Shown: in pieces, positions 17,849 through 25,522 of the stretch
Layout: every line of letters begins with the position of its first letter
How positions within the stretch are numbered: position 1 is the stretch's first letter
Made by a program: the position numbers and the translations under genes
Source of the DNA: Planctomycetota bacterium
GTDB taxonomy: Bacteria > Planctomycetota > SZUA-567 > H5-PLA8
DNA: 64,000 nt
Assembly: GCA_015075375.1 (NCBI GenBank)
Contig: JABTUM010000001.1
Coordinates: 1,297,201 to 1,361,200, forward strand
Direction of reading: 5' to 3'
Notes under the pieces: generated by a model
The model's input: the letters and a program-made list of their open reading frames with translations, nothing else
The model's database searches: none
What the model was told of the DNA's origin: nothing

Positions 17849-19972
17849 TCATTTCCGGTAAGGGTATGCTTCGTACGGATACGGATACCCCCGGCTGCCG
17901 CGCTCAACATAGCCCGTGCGGTCGTTCAGGATCGCGCCGACCACCGGCACGCGGTTTTGCTGCAGCACCAAGGAAGCCCGCGTGACCTGCCCGCGCCCCG
18001 TGCGACCCGCGTGCACGATCGCCAGCGCATGGTCGATGTGCGGGCTCAGGATCAGCGCGTCGGCCACGGCCAATAGCGGCGGGCTGTCGAGCAGCACGAC
18101 TTCGTAGTGCTTCCGCGCCCACTTCAGAAATTCGAGCATGCGCTTATTCCCGAGCAGTTCGGCCGGGCTGCCCTGAGCCACACCGGCCGCGACCACGTCG
18201 AGGGAATCGACCTTGCAGGCCGTAACCGCCTCCTGCGCAGGCATCTCGCCGGTCAGATAATCCATCAAACCTTTGGAACCCGCGGGCACGCCCAGCGCGG
18301 TCAGGTCGCAGCCTTTGCGCAAATCGCCGGCAATCAAGAGCGTCCTGCGGCCGTTCTGCGCGTGCGCGATGGCGAGATTGGAGGAGATGGTGGTCTTGCC
18401 TTCGCCGGGCTGCGCGCTGGTGATCATGAACAAGCGGCCGCCTTCGGCCGGCGGCGGCACCTGCAAATCGAGCGTCGCGCGCAATCCGCGGAAGGCTTCG
18501 GCGACATTCGACTCGGGCTGAGTGAGCACCAAGGCCATGCGCTCGTCTTCGGATACGGTCGCATCCATTTTAGGCACGATGGATAGACACGGTACGCCGG
18601 TGAACGCTTCCACTTCTTCGGCGCTGCGGATCGAGTCGTCGAAGAATTCGAGGATTAAGCTCATCCCCGCCCCCAGCAGCAGACTCAGGATCAATCCCAA
18701 AGCAAGGCTGCGCAGCACCCGCGGCTTGCTGGGCGAGCGCGCCACCACGGGACGCTCCACGATCAGCACCGGCGCCACGTTCATGCGCCCGTAGACTTCG
18801 CCGCGCGCGCGGCCCGTCAGCAGTTCCTGGAAGCGGTCCTGCGATTCCTTGAGCCGCGATTTCAGGCGTTCGTAAGCCACCAGCGTTTCATTCAGCTTCT
18901 GGACTTCCTTCTCCAGCAGCGCCTTTTCCTTACGCATGCTCTCCAGCGCCCGGCGCGTGTGGTGAAGCTTGTACAGCACGCTCTCGATGATCTGATTGGC
19001 CAGCCGGCGCTGCCCGGCCTGCACCGATTCGATCTGCTCCTCGACCACCTTCAATTCGGGGCTTTCCTTGTCCTTCAGATGCTGCAACTCGATGCGCTTG
19101 GCCAGCAGTTGCACGTAGACTTCATCGTAACGCGAAAAACGGTACTGCAGGTCCGAGGCCTCCAAGTTCAGGAGTTCCTCCGGGTTCTTGCTGTCCTTGA
19201 CCAGCCGCTCCGAACGCGCTTCCAGTTCCAGCAAATCCGCGTGCAGGTTCGCTTCCCGCCGAGCGAGTTCCTTAAGCTGGATGTTGGCGGGATGCACATC
19301 CGGATTGATCGTCACCAACCCGTGCACAGCCATGAAGTCCTGAATCTGGCGCTCGTATCCGCGCATCTCGTTTTCGATCTTATCGATGCTTCCGGTCAGA
19401 CTGCTGGCGTTTCCTTCGGCCTGGCGCAGGCGCGTGGCGTTGAACTCTTCTTCGAAGCTGTTGACCACGGCGTTGACTAGAATCGCCGCGTGTTCCGGAT
19501 CGGGGCCTTCGTAAAGCACCTCGACCAGCCGCGATTCGCGAATCGGGTTCAGCGAAATGCCCAGCGAAATCTCGTTAGCCAGATCCTCAATGCCTTGAAA
19601 CTCCGGCCATTCGTCCATCTTCTCGGATTTGATCGCGCGCTCGATCACCGGCCGGCTGTTGAGGCGGCGGTACTGCGTCTGAAAAAACTCCTCCGAATAC
19701 ATGTAGCCGAAACCCAGCGGGTCGGGCGATGCCAGCACGCGGCTGGCGTCGTCCTGAATGATCACCTTCGCCCACGCGGGATACTCGGGAGGCGTGCGGA
19801 TCAACGAGAGCGCGACGATCGATTCGATGGCCAGCACGGTGAACAGCAGCAGAAAGCGGTGCTTGTTGAGCACGCCCCAGAACGCGCGGAGGTCCAGCAT
19901 CGACTCCAGCGATCCGGGCACGGCGGCGGATCGTGCGGCGCCGGTGGAAGATGGAGCTTCAGCGTGCATCAT
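17849..19972 (-). CDS. Wzc-like polysaccharide co-polymerase / tyrosine autokinase
   Basis: A 707-aa inner-membrane protein of the Wzc/GumC-CpsD class controlling export and chain length of surface polysaccharide. A first TM segment near 37-55 is followed by a Wzz domain, a long periplasmic coiled coil (about 165-400), a second TM near 425-450 (LALGLILSLLLGAGMSL), then a cytoplasmic BY-kinase domain with Walker A QPGEGKTT (about 521-527) and Walker B VVLLDSPPLL. The Walker A' region reads LLIAGDLRKG, so one of the usual Asp residues is replaced. The C-terminus ends in a Tyr-rich tail (RGYPYPYEAYPY), the expected autophosphorylation cluster. It sits upstream of the heptose genes. A second in-frame ATG follows the first. 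Confidence 0.9.
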   Translation of the reverse strand: MMHAEAPSSTGAARSAAVPGSLESMLDLRAFWGVLNKHRFLLLFTVLAIESIVALSLIRTPPEYPAWAKVIIQDDASRVLASPDPLGFGYMYSEEFFQTQYRRLNSRPVIERAIKSEKMDEWPEFQGIEDLANEISLGISLNPIRESRLVEVLYEGPDPEHAAILVNAVVNSFEEEFNATRLRQAEGNASSLTGSIDKIENEMRGYERQIQDFMAVHGLVTINPDVHPANIQLKELARREANLHADLLELEARSERLVKDSKNPEELLNLEASDLQYRFSRYDEVYVQLLAKRIELQHLKDKESPELKVVEEQIESVQAGQRRLANQIIESVLYKLHHTRRALESMRKEKALLEKEVQKLNETLVAYERLKSRLKESQDRFQELLTGRARGEVYGRMNVAPVLIVERPVVARSPSKPRVLRSLALGLILSLLLGAGMSLILEFFDDSIRSAEEVEAFTGVPCLSIVPKMDATVSEDERMALVLTQPESNVAEAFRGLRATLDLQVPPPAEGGRLFMITSAQPGEGKTTISSNLAIAHAQNGRRTLLIAGDLRKGCDLTALGVPAGSKGLMDYLTGEMPAQEAVTACKVDSLDVVAAGVAQGSPAELLGNKRMLEFLKWARKHYEVVLLDSPPLLAVADALILSPHIDHALAIVHAGRTGRGQVTRASLVLQQNRVPVVGAILNDRTGYVERGSRGYPYPYEAYPYRK

Positions 19973-20223
19973 CGTTTCGCCGCGCTAGAGCCGCCCGTTC
20001 GAACGGCCTGCGCCTTCGCCACCCCGGCATTCATGCGTACGACCGCGCGTGTACGCGGAGCCCTTCGGAGGAGTCTAAGCCTCGTGAGCACGCACAGTTA
20101 CGGGCTCTGAGCGGACAGTATAAAGCGTTCCGCGATTCGCCACCATAGCCTAAGCGGGATCGAAGGTGCCGAGAATCGAAGGGCGAGCCTTAGCGCAAAC
20201 CGGCACTGGAAGGGAGGAAACTA

Positions 20224-20268
20224 TGGTCGGGGCGACAGGATTTGAACCTGCGACCTTCTGACCCCCAG
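20224..20268. repeat. att direct repeat, distal end (displaced tRNA-Pro 3' end)
   Basis: 45 bp identical to 35344-35388. It is the original 3' part of the host tRNA-Pro, including the CCA end and T-arm, cut off from the 5' part by integration. The sequence diverges abruptly on both sides, which defines the crossover repeat. Confidence 0.92.
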
Positions 20269-20368
20269 AAAGCTAGGCTGGGCAATAGTTTACGTAACCC
20301 ATTGGCGTATATAGTACACGCTTTTGCAGGCTTTGCAAGAAGTATCTGGAAACGCGCCGAATTGCGCC
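20269..20368. other. Element end without genes; GTATC motifs
   Basis: This AT-richer stretch lies between the distal att repeat and the last element gene. GTATC at 20342-20346 is one of several copies near both element ends; the others on this side (20376-20380, inverse GATAC 20384-20388, 20406-20410) fall in the adjoining small gene. They may be integrase or excisionase arm sites. No open frame of note. Confidence 0.35.
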
Positions 20369-20551
20369 CTAAACAGTATCTTTGATACGCGCGGCGTACC
20401 CATGGGTATCAGCGTGATCGGATTGTGCTAGAACGTACGTTTCCTTGCGATATGGGGCGTCTTTTCCGCCGCCCGTCACCTTCATCGGCCCGAACCCGAG
20501 AACGTCCCGCCAGCGCCAACGGTGCGAAGCCGCGAGGCTGTCCAGCGTCAC
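20369..20551 (-). CDS. Small element protein, unknown
   Basis: A 60-aa protein, the last gene of the element before the att repeat. Its GTG start overlaps the stop of the P27-like gene (GTGA), as is usual for real genes here. It contains SHRWRWRDVLGFGPMKVTGGG and no membrane segment or metal motif. Nothing known was recognised. Its 3' half carries the GTATC/GATAC repeats, so the region may double as an integrase arm-site segment. Confidence 0.5.
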   Translation of the reverse strand: MTLDSLAASHRWRWRDVLGFGPMKVTGGGKDAPYRKETYVLAQSDHADTHGYAARIKDTV

Positions 20552-20859
20552 GCCGTGGGCGACTTCCGCGCGCCCAGCCCGATCCGGCCCGCAAGCCTCA
20601 AGGCCGCGTCCCTGGACCGTTGCGCGATCTTCAATTGCGGCGCCTCGATAACCTTCGTCACGACGCCTTTGTCAGAGCGCAGCGTCAGCACGTCGCCATT
20701 CTCCTTCAAATACGCTTCCGCTTCGAGCCACCGCGCCCGCTCCATGCAGTACGCTTCGCGGAGTTGCCGCGCCGATTCAGACAGGCAAGGCCCGGCGACG
20801 GCTTCCACTTCCAGCCAAACCGCCTTTTGCGCATCGCTCAGGTGTTCCGGTGCGCTCAT
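20548..20859 (-). CDS. P27-like small terminase-type protein
   Basis: A 103-aa helical protein resembling the P27 family of small terminase subunits: LSDAQKAVWLEVEAVAG near the N-terminus, REAYCMERARWLEAEAYLKENG in the middle, and the closing pattern of a Lys/Ile-rich helix followed by ALRLAGRIGLGARKSP, like the family's LGLTPSSR end. P27 proteins recognise packaging sites and hand DNA to the large terminase. This is the second such gene in the element (see 24608-25084), which is unusual. Its start overlaps the upstream 74-aa gene by 4 bp. Family assignment is by eye and moderate. Confidence 0.55.
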   Translation of the reverse strand: MSAPEHLSDAQKAVWLEVEAVAGPCLSESARQLREAYCMERARWLEAEAYLKENGDVLTLRSDKGVVTKVIEAPQLKIAQRSRDAALRLAGRIGLGARKSPTA

Positions 20860-21080
20860 TCGAGCACCTTCCCTTTCGACGTGGACCAGCCCGCGCGCCG
20901 CAGATCGTTGGATACCGGCCCGCTGCCAAAGTACTTCCCGCCGTCGCCGGCGAGCGCCCGCGCCTCAGCATCGGCCACGGGATCCTTTTCGCCCAACGCT
21001 TCCGCCGCGTTACGAGCCGACAGCGCGCGCCGAATCTCGCGACCTGCAGCACGCGAAGAACGCTTGTAAACTTCTGCCAT
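20856..21080 (-). CDS. Small element protein, unknown
   Basis: A 74-aa basic, Ala/Arg-rich protein (KRSSRAAGREIRRALSARNAAEALGEKDPVADAEARALAGDGG) that ends in a Gly/Ser-rich tail with SNDLRRAGWSTSKG. The ATG at 21080 has an AAAGGGG ribosome site, and the stop overlaps the next gene. It is first in a three-gene group (74 aa, P27-like, 60 aa) at the element's end, preceded by a hairpin-rich leader. Possibly DNA-binding from its charge; no family recognised. Confidence 0.5.
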   Translation of the reverse strand: MAEVYKRSSRAAGREIRRALSARNAAEALGEKDPVADAEARALAGDGGKYFGSGPVSNDLRRAGWSTSKGKVLE

Positions 21081-21097
21081 TGATAACCCCTTTTCAG

Positions 21098-21133
21098 TTC
21101 AGGGAGCGCCCGCCCCCAAGGCGCTCACCTGAA
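21098..21133 (-). promoter_or_regulatory. Hairpin in leader of terminal three-gene group
   Basis: TTCAGG + GAGCGCC (21098-21110) pairs with GGCGCTC + CCTGAA (21120-21133) with one bulged base and a 9-base loop, giving a 13-bp stem. It lies about 18 bp upstream of the 74-aa gene's start on the minus strand. There is no T-run after it, so an attenuator, protein-binding site or packaging-type signal fits better than a terminator. Confidence 0.4.
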
Positions 21134-21169
21134 CCTACCGCTTGCAACCGTACGGGCCGCAAGGGGGTT

Positions 21170-21252
21170 TCTAAAAATTACGGAGGTTGCCCACGGGGCG
21201 GGCAGAGCCTCCAACCCGCTTACGCGGGAGTGGCGGGGGGTTCGTCCCCGCC
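21170..21252 (-). terminator. Three tandem hairpins, last followed by T-run
   Basis: Read on the minus strand: hairpin GGCGGGG/CCCCGCC (21232-21252), hairpin CCCGC/GCGGG with TTAC-type loop (21215-21228), then an imperfect stem GGAGG + TGCCC against GGGCA + CCTCC (21182-21212) followed by GTAATTTTT. The last can end the tail-gene transcript just beyond the 107-aa gene. Three GC-rich hairpins in about 70 bp is more than a simple terminator needs, so a structured RNA is an alternative. Confidence 0.4.
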
Positions 21253-21284
21253 TAATGTCACGCGCGCTACTTGCATCAGCGCAG

Positions 21285-21605
21285 TTAGCGCCAGAGCAGT
21301 TCGAGCCCGTATGTTCTCGAGTTTCCATTCGCCCACGCGATCACCAGCGCGTCACCCGCATTGAAGGGAATAGGACGCGCGAAGACTTCCAAAACGTCGG
21401 TCAGCCCGGACATGGCCTTCGAGTAGACCACGGTGTCATAGGCCGCGCCGGCCGCTGCATCGAGCGTGATCGTTAGATTCTCCGCAGCCGCCGCGCCGCT
21501 CAAATGAATGCGCAGCGCAAGCAACTCCCACTCTGAACCTGAGGGTGTTACCGTAATCGCAAGCGAAGCCGCGCCAGTAGCGCGGTGAACGTAAGGCCTG
21601 CTCAT
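21285..21605 (-). CDS. Probable phage structural/receptor protein
   Basis: About 106 aa, mostly beta-strand in appearance (LAITVTPSGSEWELLALRIHLSG, then NLTITLDAAAGAAYDTVVYSK), ending ANGNSRTYGLELLWR. This pattern occurs in small phage-encoded proteins placed after tail or neck genes. The ATG at 21605 overlaps the stop of a tiny upstream frame (TGATG). No signal peptide or catalytic motif. It is the last gene before a hairpin/terminator region, so it closes the tail operon. The exact role is not recognised. Confidence 0.55.
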   Translation of the reverse strand: MSRPYVHRATGAASLAITVTPSGSEWELLALRIHLSGAAAAENLTITLDAAAGAAYDTVVYSKAMSGLTDVLEVFARPIPFNAGDALVIAWANGNSRTYGLELLWR

Positions 21606-21739
21606 CAAAAATCATCCTTCACCCAGGCCCCCACCGTCGCGTCCGTCCAATCAATTTTCAGGCGCCGGCTGACCATCGGCGCCCCACTTGCCCACAAGGG
21701 CAAGCGCGGCCGCAGTAGAACGGCCGGAAAGTTAGCCAA
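21605..21739 (-). CDS. Possible 44-aa element protein
   Basis: An open frame starting at TTG 21739, inside the last bases of the tape-measure gene, and ending where the 107-aa gene begins (TGATG). The peptide begins with ANFPAVLLRPRLPLWASG and ends IDWTDATVGAWVKDDF. It exactly fills what would otherwise be a 124-bp gap in a fully packed operon and overlaps both neighbours, which is the reason to believe it. Small proteins in this position occur in siphophage tail modules. The TTG start and short length make it uncertain; ATG 21676 would give only 23 aa. Confidence 0.42.
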   Translation of the reverse strand: MANFPAVLLRPRLPLWASGAPMVSRRLKIDWTDATVGAWVKDDF

Positions 21740-23492
21740 GAACAGCCATGCTACTGTTCTTCCTAATCGCTTCCAAAATCGCGCGGTGCAGCTTGTTCGC
21801 CTCTTCGAGCTGCTTCGAGCGGACCTCTTGGGTCTTTTTCCCCTGTCTCGAGAGCGCGCCAGGATCGATCCGGCTCAGATCGATCTCGCGAAGCGCGCCG
21901 AAGCCCGGCCCGCTCTGAGACTGGTCCCCTAGTAGCCGCTCCTTTTCCATGCCCAGCGCTTGAGCGGCTTCCGTACCGGATAGCAGGCCCAGCTTGACGG
22001 ACTCCGCCAACTGCGCGCCGAAGTCTTTGAAGTGATCGAGGGGCGTTTTCAGTGACTCCTTCACGCTGTCGGCGAAGTCCTGCATTGATTGCAGATGGTT
22101 TTTCGCAAGCGCGATCGAGGCTTCGATGCCTTGACCAAGCGTTTTTCCTAACATGAACATCGGCGTCTGCACCTTCGCCACCGCGCGCAGAAGGTGCGCC
22201 TGTAACTGATCCCCGAGCACGCGCCCGGCGCTCATGGAAGGCAGCGCGTTGCCGATTCCCGCGTAGCTCTGACCGCCTTGCACCCGGCTAGTCTGCTTGG
22301 GCTGAAGGCTCTTGGAGAGCTTCGCGGATTCCGCGTTGATTTTTGCAATCGATTCGAGAAGCGCGTTCGAGCTTTTCCCATTGACCAAATCGCTCCAATG
22401 CTGCGCGGCGCGCTCGAAATTGTCGGCGGCTTGCGACGCGGCGAGCGAACCGGACTGCTTGAAGAACTGGCTGAGTTCGAGAAGATTCCCGAGATGCCCC
22501 GCCATGCTCAGTTGCGGCGCAAGCGACGAGGCCATGCCGCGAAGTCCAGCGCCGCGCGCTGAATCTTCGGTGAACAATCCTAAGGTCTTGGCTTGAACTT
22601 CAGCGGCCTTATCCGCGGCCGCGCGCACTAAATTCCAGCCCGCCGCGAGTAGGCGCATCCCATCCGCGGCAAAAGAAATCAGCCGCACGGTGTCAGAAAT
22701 GGCGGTATTGACGCTATCAACGGACGGCTTGGCCTCCACCGCCCATTTGGTAAACGAATCGGCAAGCGCTTTAATGGCCGGCGCCGCGGCGATGGCGATG
22801 CGGTCTCCAAGGCCTTCAACGGCCTTCCGCGCTTCTCCAATCGCATCGTTGGCTGCCTGGACCTTGCTGGCATCAACCTTGGAGATTGAGCCCGCGAGCT
22901 TAATAAATGCGCTGCTTTGCTCCTCGATGGCTTCGGACCCTTGGAGAAGCGTAGTCAGCAACTCTTGTCCGCCGCGCCCAAAGATCGCTTGCGCCGCCGA
23001 CGCCTGTTCAGCCGGCGACTTCATCCCCTTCAGCGCGTCGCCGATGAGCATAAACGCGCGCTCAGGCCGCATCTTGGCAAGCGCTTGGACGCTCAGGCCC
23101 ATGCCTTGCAGCGCGTCTTTCGCCTCGCCCGTGCCCCGCATGGCGTCGCCGAAATTCTTGACCATTTTTTCGAGGCCATTGTTCAGCGCATCCGAGCTCG
23201 ATCCGGATTGACCCGCGATGAATTGAAGCGCGCGAAGACCGTCGATTGTGCCGCCCAGCCGGTCGGCGAGCTTCGCTTGCGCGTCGATGGACTCCATGGA
23301 ATTTTTGACGAAAGAGGTCAGGCCCGCCGCCGCCGCAACGCCGAGCGCGACGCCGAACCCGGCAACCACCTTCGCAGACGTGGCGAACGAGGCCATCAGG
23401 TTTTCGTTCGACTTCTGCAACTTCTTAAAGCCTTCTTCGGCCTTCTTCGTATTCGCCTTGATCGATACGTTCAGCGTTCGGATGGTAGCCAC
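21732..23492 (-). CDS. Phage tail tape-measure protein
   Basis: About 586 aa. The tape measure sets tail length and is threaded through the tail tube. The N-terminus has IRTLNVSIKANTKKAEEGFKKLQ, then the hydrophobic segment AGFGVALGVAAAAGLTSFV and the family region LADRLGGTIDGLRALQFIAG with FGRGGQELLTTLLQG, all typical of TP901/lambda-type tape measures; the rest is long helical sequence. It is short, implying a short tail. GTG 23492 overlaps the TAG of the gp10-like gene; GTG 23504 is an alternative closer to a GAGGAGG site. Usual neighbours (tail tube, assembly chaperones) are not recognisable. Confidence 0.82.
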   Translation of the reverse strand: MATIRTLNVSIKANTKKAEEGFKKLQKSNENLMASFATSAKVVAGFGVALGVAAAAGLTSFVKNSMESIDAQAKLADRLGGTIDGLRALQFIAGQSGSSSDALNNGLEKMVKNFGDAMRGTGEAKDALQGMGLSVQALAKMRPERAFMLIGDALKGMKSPAEQASAAQAIFGRGGQELLTTLLQGSEAIEEQSSAFIKLAGSISKVDASKVQAANDAIGEARKAVEGLGDRIAIAAAPAIKALADSFTKWAVEAKPSVDSVNTAISDTVRLISFAADGMRLLAAGWNLVRAAADKAAEVQAKTLGLFTEDSARGAGLRGMASSLAPQLSMAGHLGNLLELSQFFKQSGSLAASQAADNFERAAQHWSDLVNGKSSNALLESIAKINAESAKLSKSLQPKQTSRVQGGQSYAGIGNALPSMSAGRVLGDQLQAHLLRAVAKVQTPMFMLGKTLGQGIEASIALAKNHLQSMQDFADSVKESLKTPLDHFKDFGAQLAESVKLGLLSGTEAAQALGMEKERLLGDQSQSGPGFGALREIDLSRIDPGALSRQGKKTQEVRSKQLEEANKLHRAILEAIRKNSSMAVLG

Positions 23493-23932
23493 TATTTTTT
23501 CCACGCCTCCTCGATCAGCTTGCCCACCTCGGCCTTGAAAATCCGCTCTGCGTTGGCTTCGTTGTGGTCGTAGGCGGGGCGCAGGAACGGCTTGGCTGCG
23601 ATGTGTTTCCCGCTTTTCGTGGTGTAGCCGTACTCAATCGAAGCCGGGTAGTAGGTTGGATCATTCGGCGCAATCGGCAGGTCTTCTCGGTAGGGAAGTT
23701 GAACCTGCACGCCAAAGACACCGCGCTTACTCGGAACCGCCCGCATTTTGATGCCCGCGCGCAGATAACCCCAGTAGACCGGCGCGCCCGCGCGCACGGC
23801 TTGCAGTATCGGCTTCATAGCCGGGCGCATGGCGCGCCGAACGATCCCCTTGGCGATTTTCGGCGTCATGGCCGCCAGCGCTTTATTCAGTTCCTCAGCG
23901 CCTTCAAGGGAGAGCTCGATTACCTTGGCCAT
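23492..23932 (-). CDS. HK97 gp10-like head-tail/tail completion protein
   Basis: A 146-aa protein of the HK97-gp10 family, which joins head and tail or finishes the tail tube. Typical elements are the N-terminal helix IELSLEGAEELNKALAAM, the basic RAMRPAMKPILQAVRAGAP segment, and the C-terminal YPASIEYGYT ... AKPFLRPAYD pattern. The ATG at 23932 lies 2 bp after the preceding stop; the longer open frame upstream overlaps the 135-aa gene and is rejected. In complete phages it follows portal, capsid and connector genes; here those are absent and it follows two small unknown proteins. Confidence 0.85.
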   Translation of the reverse strand: MAKVIELSLEGAEELNKALAAMTPKIAKGIVRRAMRPAMKPILQAVRAGAPVYWGYLRAGIKMRAVPSKRGVFGVQVQLPYREDLPIAPNDPTYYPASIEYGYTTKSGKHIAAKPFLRPAYDHNEANAERIFKAEVGKLIEEAWKK

Positions 23933-23934
23933 GC

Positions 23935-24342
23935 TCAGCAGCTCGCAATCTTGGTCGCGGCAAAGCGCGCTGCATAGTGCTCTGTGACTTCGCGCAGGTG
24001 CGCCGCCAGTTGGACTACTTCCGCGACCTTCGCGCCAGCGGATTGCATGCGAGCCTCGCACGCCTGAAACGCAGCCAGGTCGAGCGCGGGCAATTCCTCA
24101 AGTCCGCGCGCGGTAGCGTCGTCAAGGATGCGCTGCGCTTCTGCCACGGCCGCGCCGTGCTCCGATTCCAGCGCCGAGAGATGCGCGCCAATGCTCACGG
24201 ACTCGGTTTGAAGCGCCGAGCACTCGGCAGCGGCTTCGGCCTCTGCGGTTAAGTCGCCAGCGGCAAGGCGATTCACCGCAGCTTGCGCACGCGCGAGACG
24301 TGCGCGGCAGCGCGTAGCAATTTCAGCGCAAGACTCAGCCAC
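23935..24342 (-). CDS. Helical element protein, unknown
   Basis: A 135-aa, almost wholly helical Ala/Glu-rich protein (AEAAAECSALQTESVSIGAHLSALE region) that probably forms a coiled coil. GTG 24342 is well supported by GGAGGAATT just upstream. It occupies the position where portal or scaffold genes would be in a complete phage, but it is far too small for a portal. A scaffold-like or regulatory role is possible but unproven. Confidence 0.6.
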   Translation of the reverse strand: MAESCAEIATRCRARLARAQAAVNRLAAGDLTAEAEAAAECSALQTESVSIGAHLSALESEHGAAVAEAQRILDDATARGLEELPALDLAAFQACEARMQSAGAKVAEVVQLAAHLREVTEHYAARFAATKIASC

Positions 24343-24344
24343 GA

Positions 24345-24611
24345 TTAATTCCTCCCCGCTTCAACTTCGGCGCGCCCCAACGGCGTCAAACCCGCCGCGT
24401 GCAACCGGTCGAGCAGCGCTTCGCTGGCCCTAAAGTAGGTATCGAGCGCGGTCCAGTATTGATCTCCAATGGGCAGGCATTGGAGCCGATCGCGCGCATC
24501 CAGAAAATGCCCAAGCTCACGCCGTAATTCGGCGGCCACCACCGCGCCTACGGGCACGCATGCACGGGCAAGGGAAACCTCCAACTCCGCTTCCAACGCT
24601 TCGCGGGTCAC
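24345..24611 (-). CDS. Small element protein, unknown
   Basis: An 88-aa helical, Leu/Ala/Arg-rich protein. GTG 24611 overlaps the stop of the P27-like terminase gene (GTGA). It includes LRRELGHFLDARDRLQCLPIGDQYWTAL and ends LTPLGRAEVEAGRN. It lies where a large terminase would normally follow but has no ATPase or nuclease motif and is far too short. Function unknown. Confidence 0.55.
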   Translation of the reverse strand: MTREALEAELEVSLARACVPVGAVVAAELRRELGHFLDARDRLQCLPIGDQYWTALDTYFRASEALLDRLHAAGLTPLGRAEVEAGRN

Positions 24612-25084
24612 GTTGAAGCCCTCCCAGGAGCACGTGGGAAGAACCGAGACCGCGAAGCGGCGCCGCCCGCGCCCTTCGGCGCGCCGATCCGCAACCGCGC
24701 CCGCGACGACGGCGAAAGCCCAAACTCAGCCGCGCCGGCGTCAAACGATTTCCACGCGCACTGGGCCATGTGCAAAAGCTTGAAGGATTCAGGGTCCAGC
24801 GGATCCCGCGCATCGACCGCGGCCGCGTAGAGTCGAAAGCGCGAGTACCAGGCGCAGACCGCCGCCAGCTTCAGCGCGTCAGATTCGCGCAGAGCGCCAG
24901 CCAGCGCCGTCGCCGCAGCTTTCCAGCACGCCAGCGCGTGTGGATCGGCTTCAACTTGAGCGGGAATCGCGACGGCCGGCGCTTCGGAGTCCTGCGAAAG
25001 CAACGGGCCGTGGCGATCCGCGCGAAACGAGCCGCGGGCTTGCAGCGCTTCGATTGGGGTGCCCGGACGACCGGAAGGCTTCAC
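24608..25084 (-). CDS. Phage small terminase subunit, P27 family
   Basis: A 158-aa protein. The N-terminal GRPGTPIEALQARGSFRADRHG resembles the basic, disordered start of P27 proteins; the ACWKAAATALAGALRESDALKLAAVCAWYSRFRLY helix pair and the closing FGLSPSSRARL are family hallmarks. It would recognise the packaging site and recruit a large terminase. GTG 25084 has AGGGGG upstream. It follows the HNH nuclease gene, as in cos-type HK97-like phages, but no large terminase follows. In satellites such a lone small terminase redirects a helper phage's packaging, which fits this element by inference. Confidence 0.75.
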   Translation of the reverse strand: MKPSGRPGTPIEALQARGSFRADRHGPLLSQDSEAPAVAIPAQVEADPHALACWKAAATALAGALRESDALKLAAVCAWYSRFRLYAAAVDARDPLDPESFKLLHMAQCAWKSFDAGAAEFGLSPSSRARLRIGAPKGAGGAASRSRFFPRAPGRAST

Positions 25085-25150
25085 GTTACGACCCCCTGGA
25101 ATTTCGCCAAAATTCGCGCAAGTAGGCCCCGGCGGTGTGGAGATTTTTTC
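25085..25150. other. Gap between HNH and terminase genes; possible packaging site
   Basis: The only real gap in the packaging operon. It contains the inverted repeat GAATTT-CGCCA-AAATTC (25099-25115). In cos-type phages the cohesive site usually lies near the HNH/terS pair, so this is a candidate, but no further evidence is visible. Confidence 0.25.
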
Positions 25151-25522
25151 TCACAGCTTTTTTGACCGCCCCTGGGGTGGTTTATCCGCCACGATCACGA
25201 ACATTCCCGTCGTACTTGTACCCGCGCGCTCCATCGCGTTCAGTCTTCCATGACAGGACGCGCAGACGCCCGCCGCATTGTCGATGCGAAAGGCTAGGTC
25301 GGGCCGCGCATGCAGTGGTTGGATATGGTGTATCTGCACCGTCGGCTCAACCCTTCCGTTTGCAGTGCACAGCACACACAATGGCATTAACCGTTTTGCG
25401 TATGCCCGGAACTGCTGCCACCGCGCGCTATTGCGTATGCGCTTGGCCTCAGTGTCACTTGCTCGCGTCCGCACGACTGGAGCGGATGCGGCAGGCTTCC
25501 AGGTCTTGGGTGCCCAAGGCAT
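25151..25522 (-). CDS. HNH endonuclease
   Basis: A 123-aa HNH nuclease. The zinc-binding CVLC and CASC pairs flank the catalytic IHHIQPL, and the closing CHGRLN supplies the third motif element. Phage HNH proteins placed directly before terS cooperate with the terminase in cutting at cos. The start at 25522 overlaps the TAA of the upstream gene (TAATG). N-terminal 40 residues are basic and probably disordered. Sequence ends with KPPQGRSKKL. The presence of HNH next to terS suggests cos rather than headful packaging, an inference from family knowledge. Confidence 0.88.
   Translation of the reverse strand: MPWAPKTWKPAASAPVVRTRASDTEAKRIRNSARWQQFRAYAKRLMPLCVLCTANGRVEPTVQIHHIQPLHARPDLAFRIDNAAGVCASCHGRLNAMERAGTSTTGMFVIVADKPPQGRSKKL

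Noticed and set aside
21232..21252. T-arm of a tRNA (GGTTCGT loop)
   Set aside because: The loop has T where A58 is required, and no acceptor or anticodon stem can be built around it.
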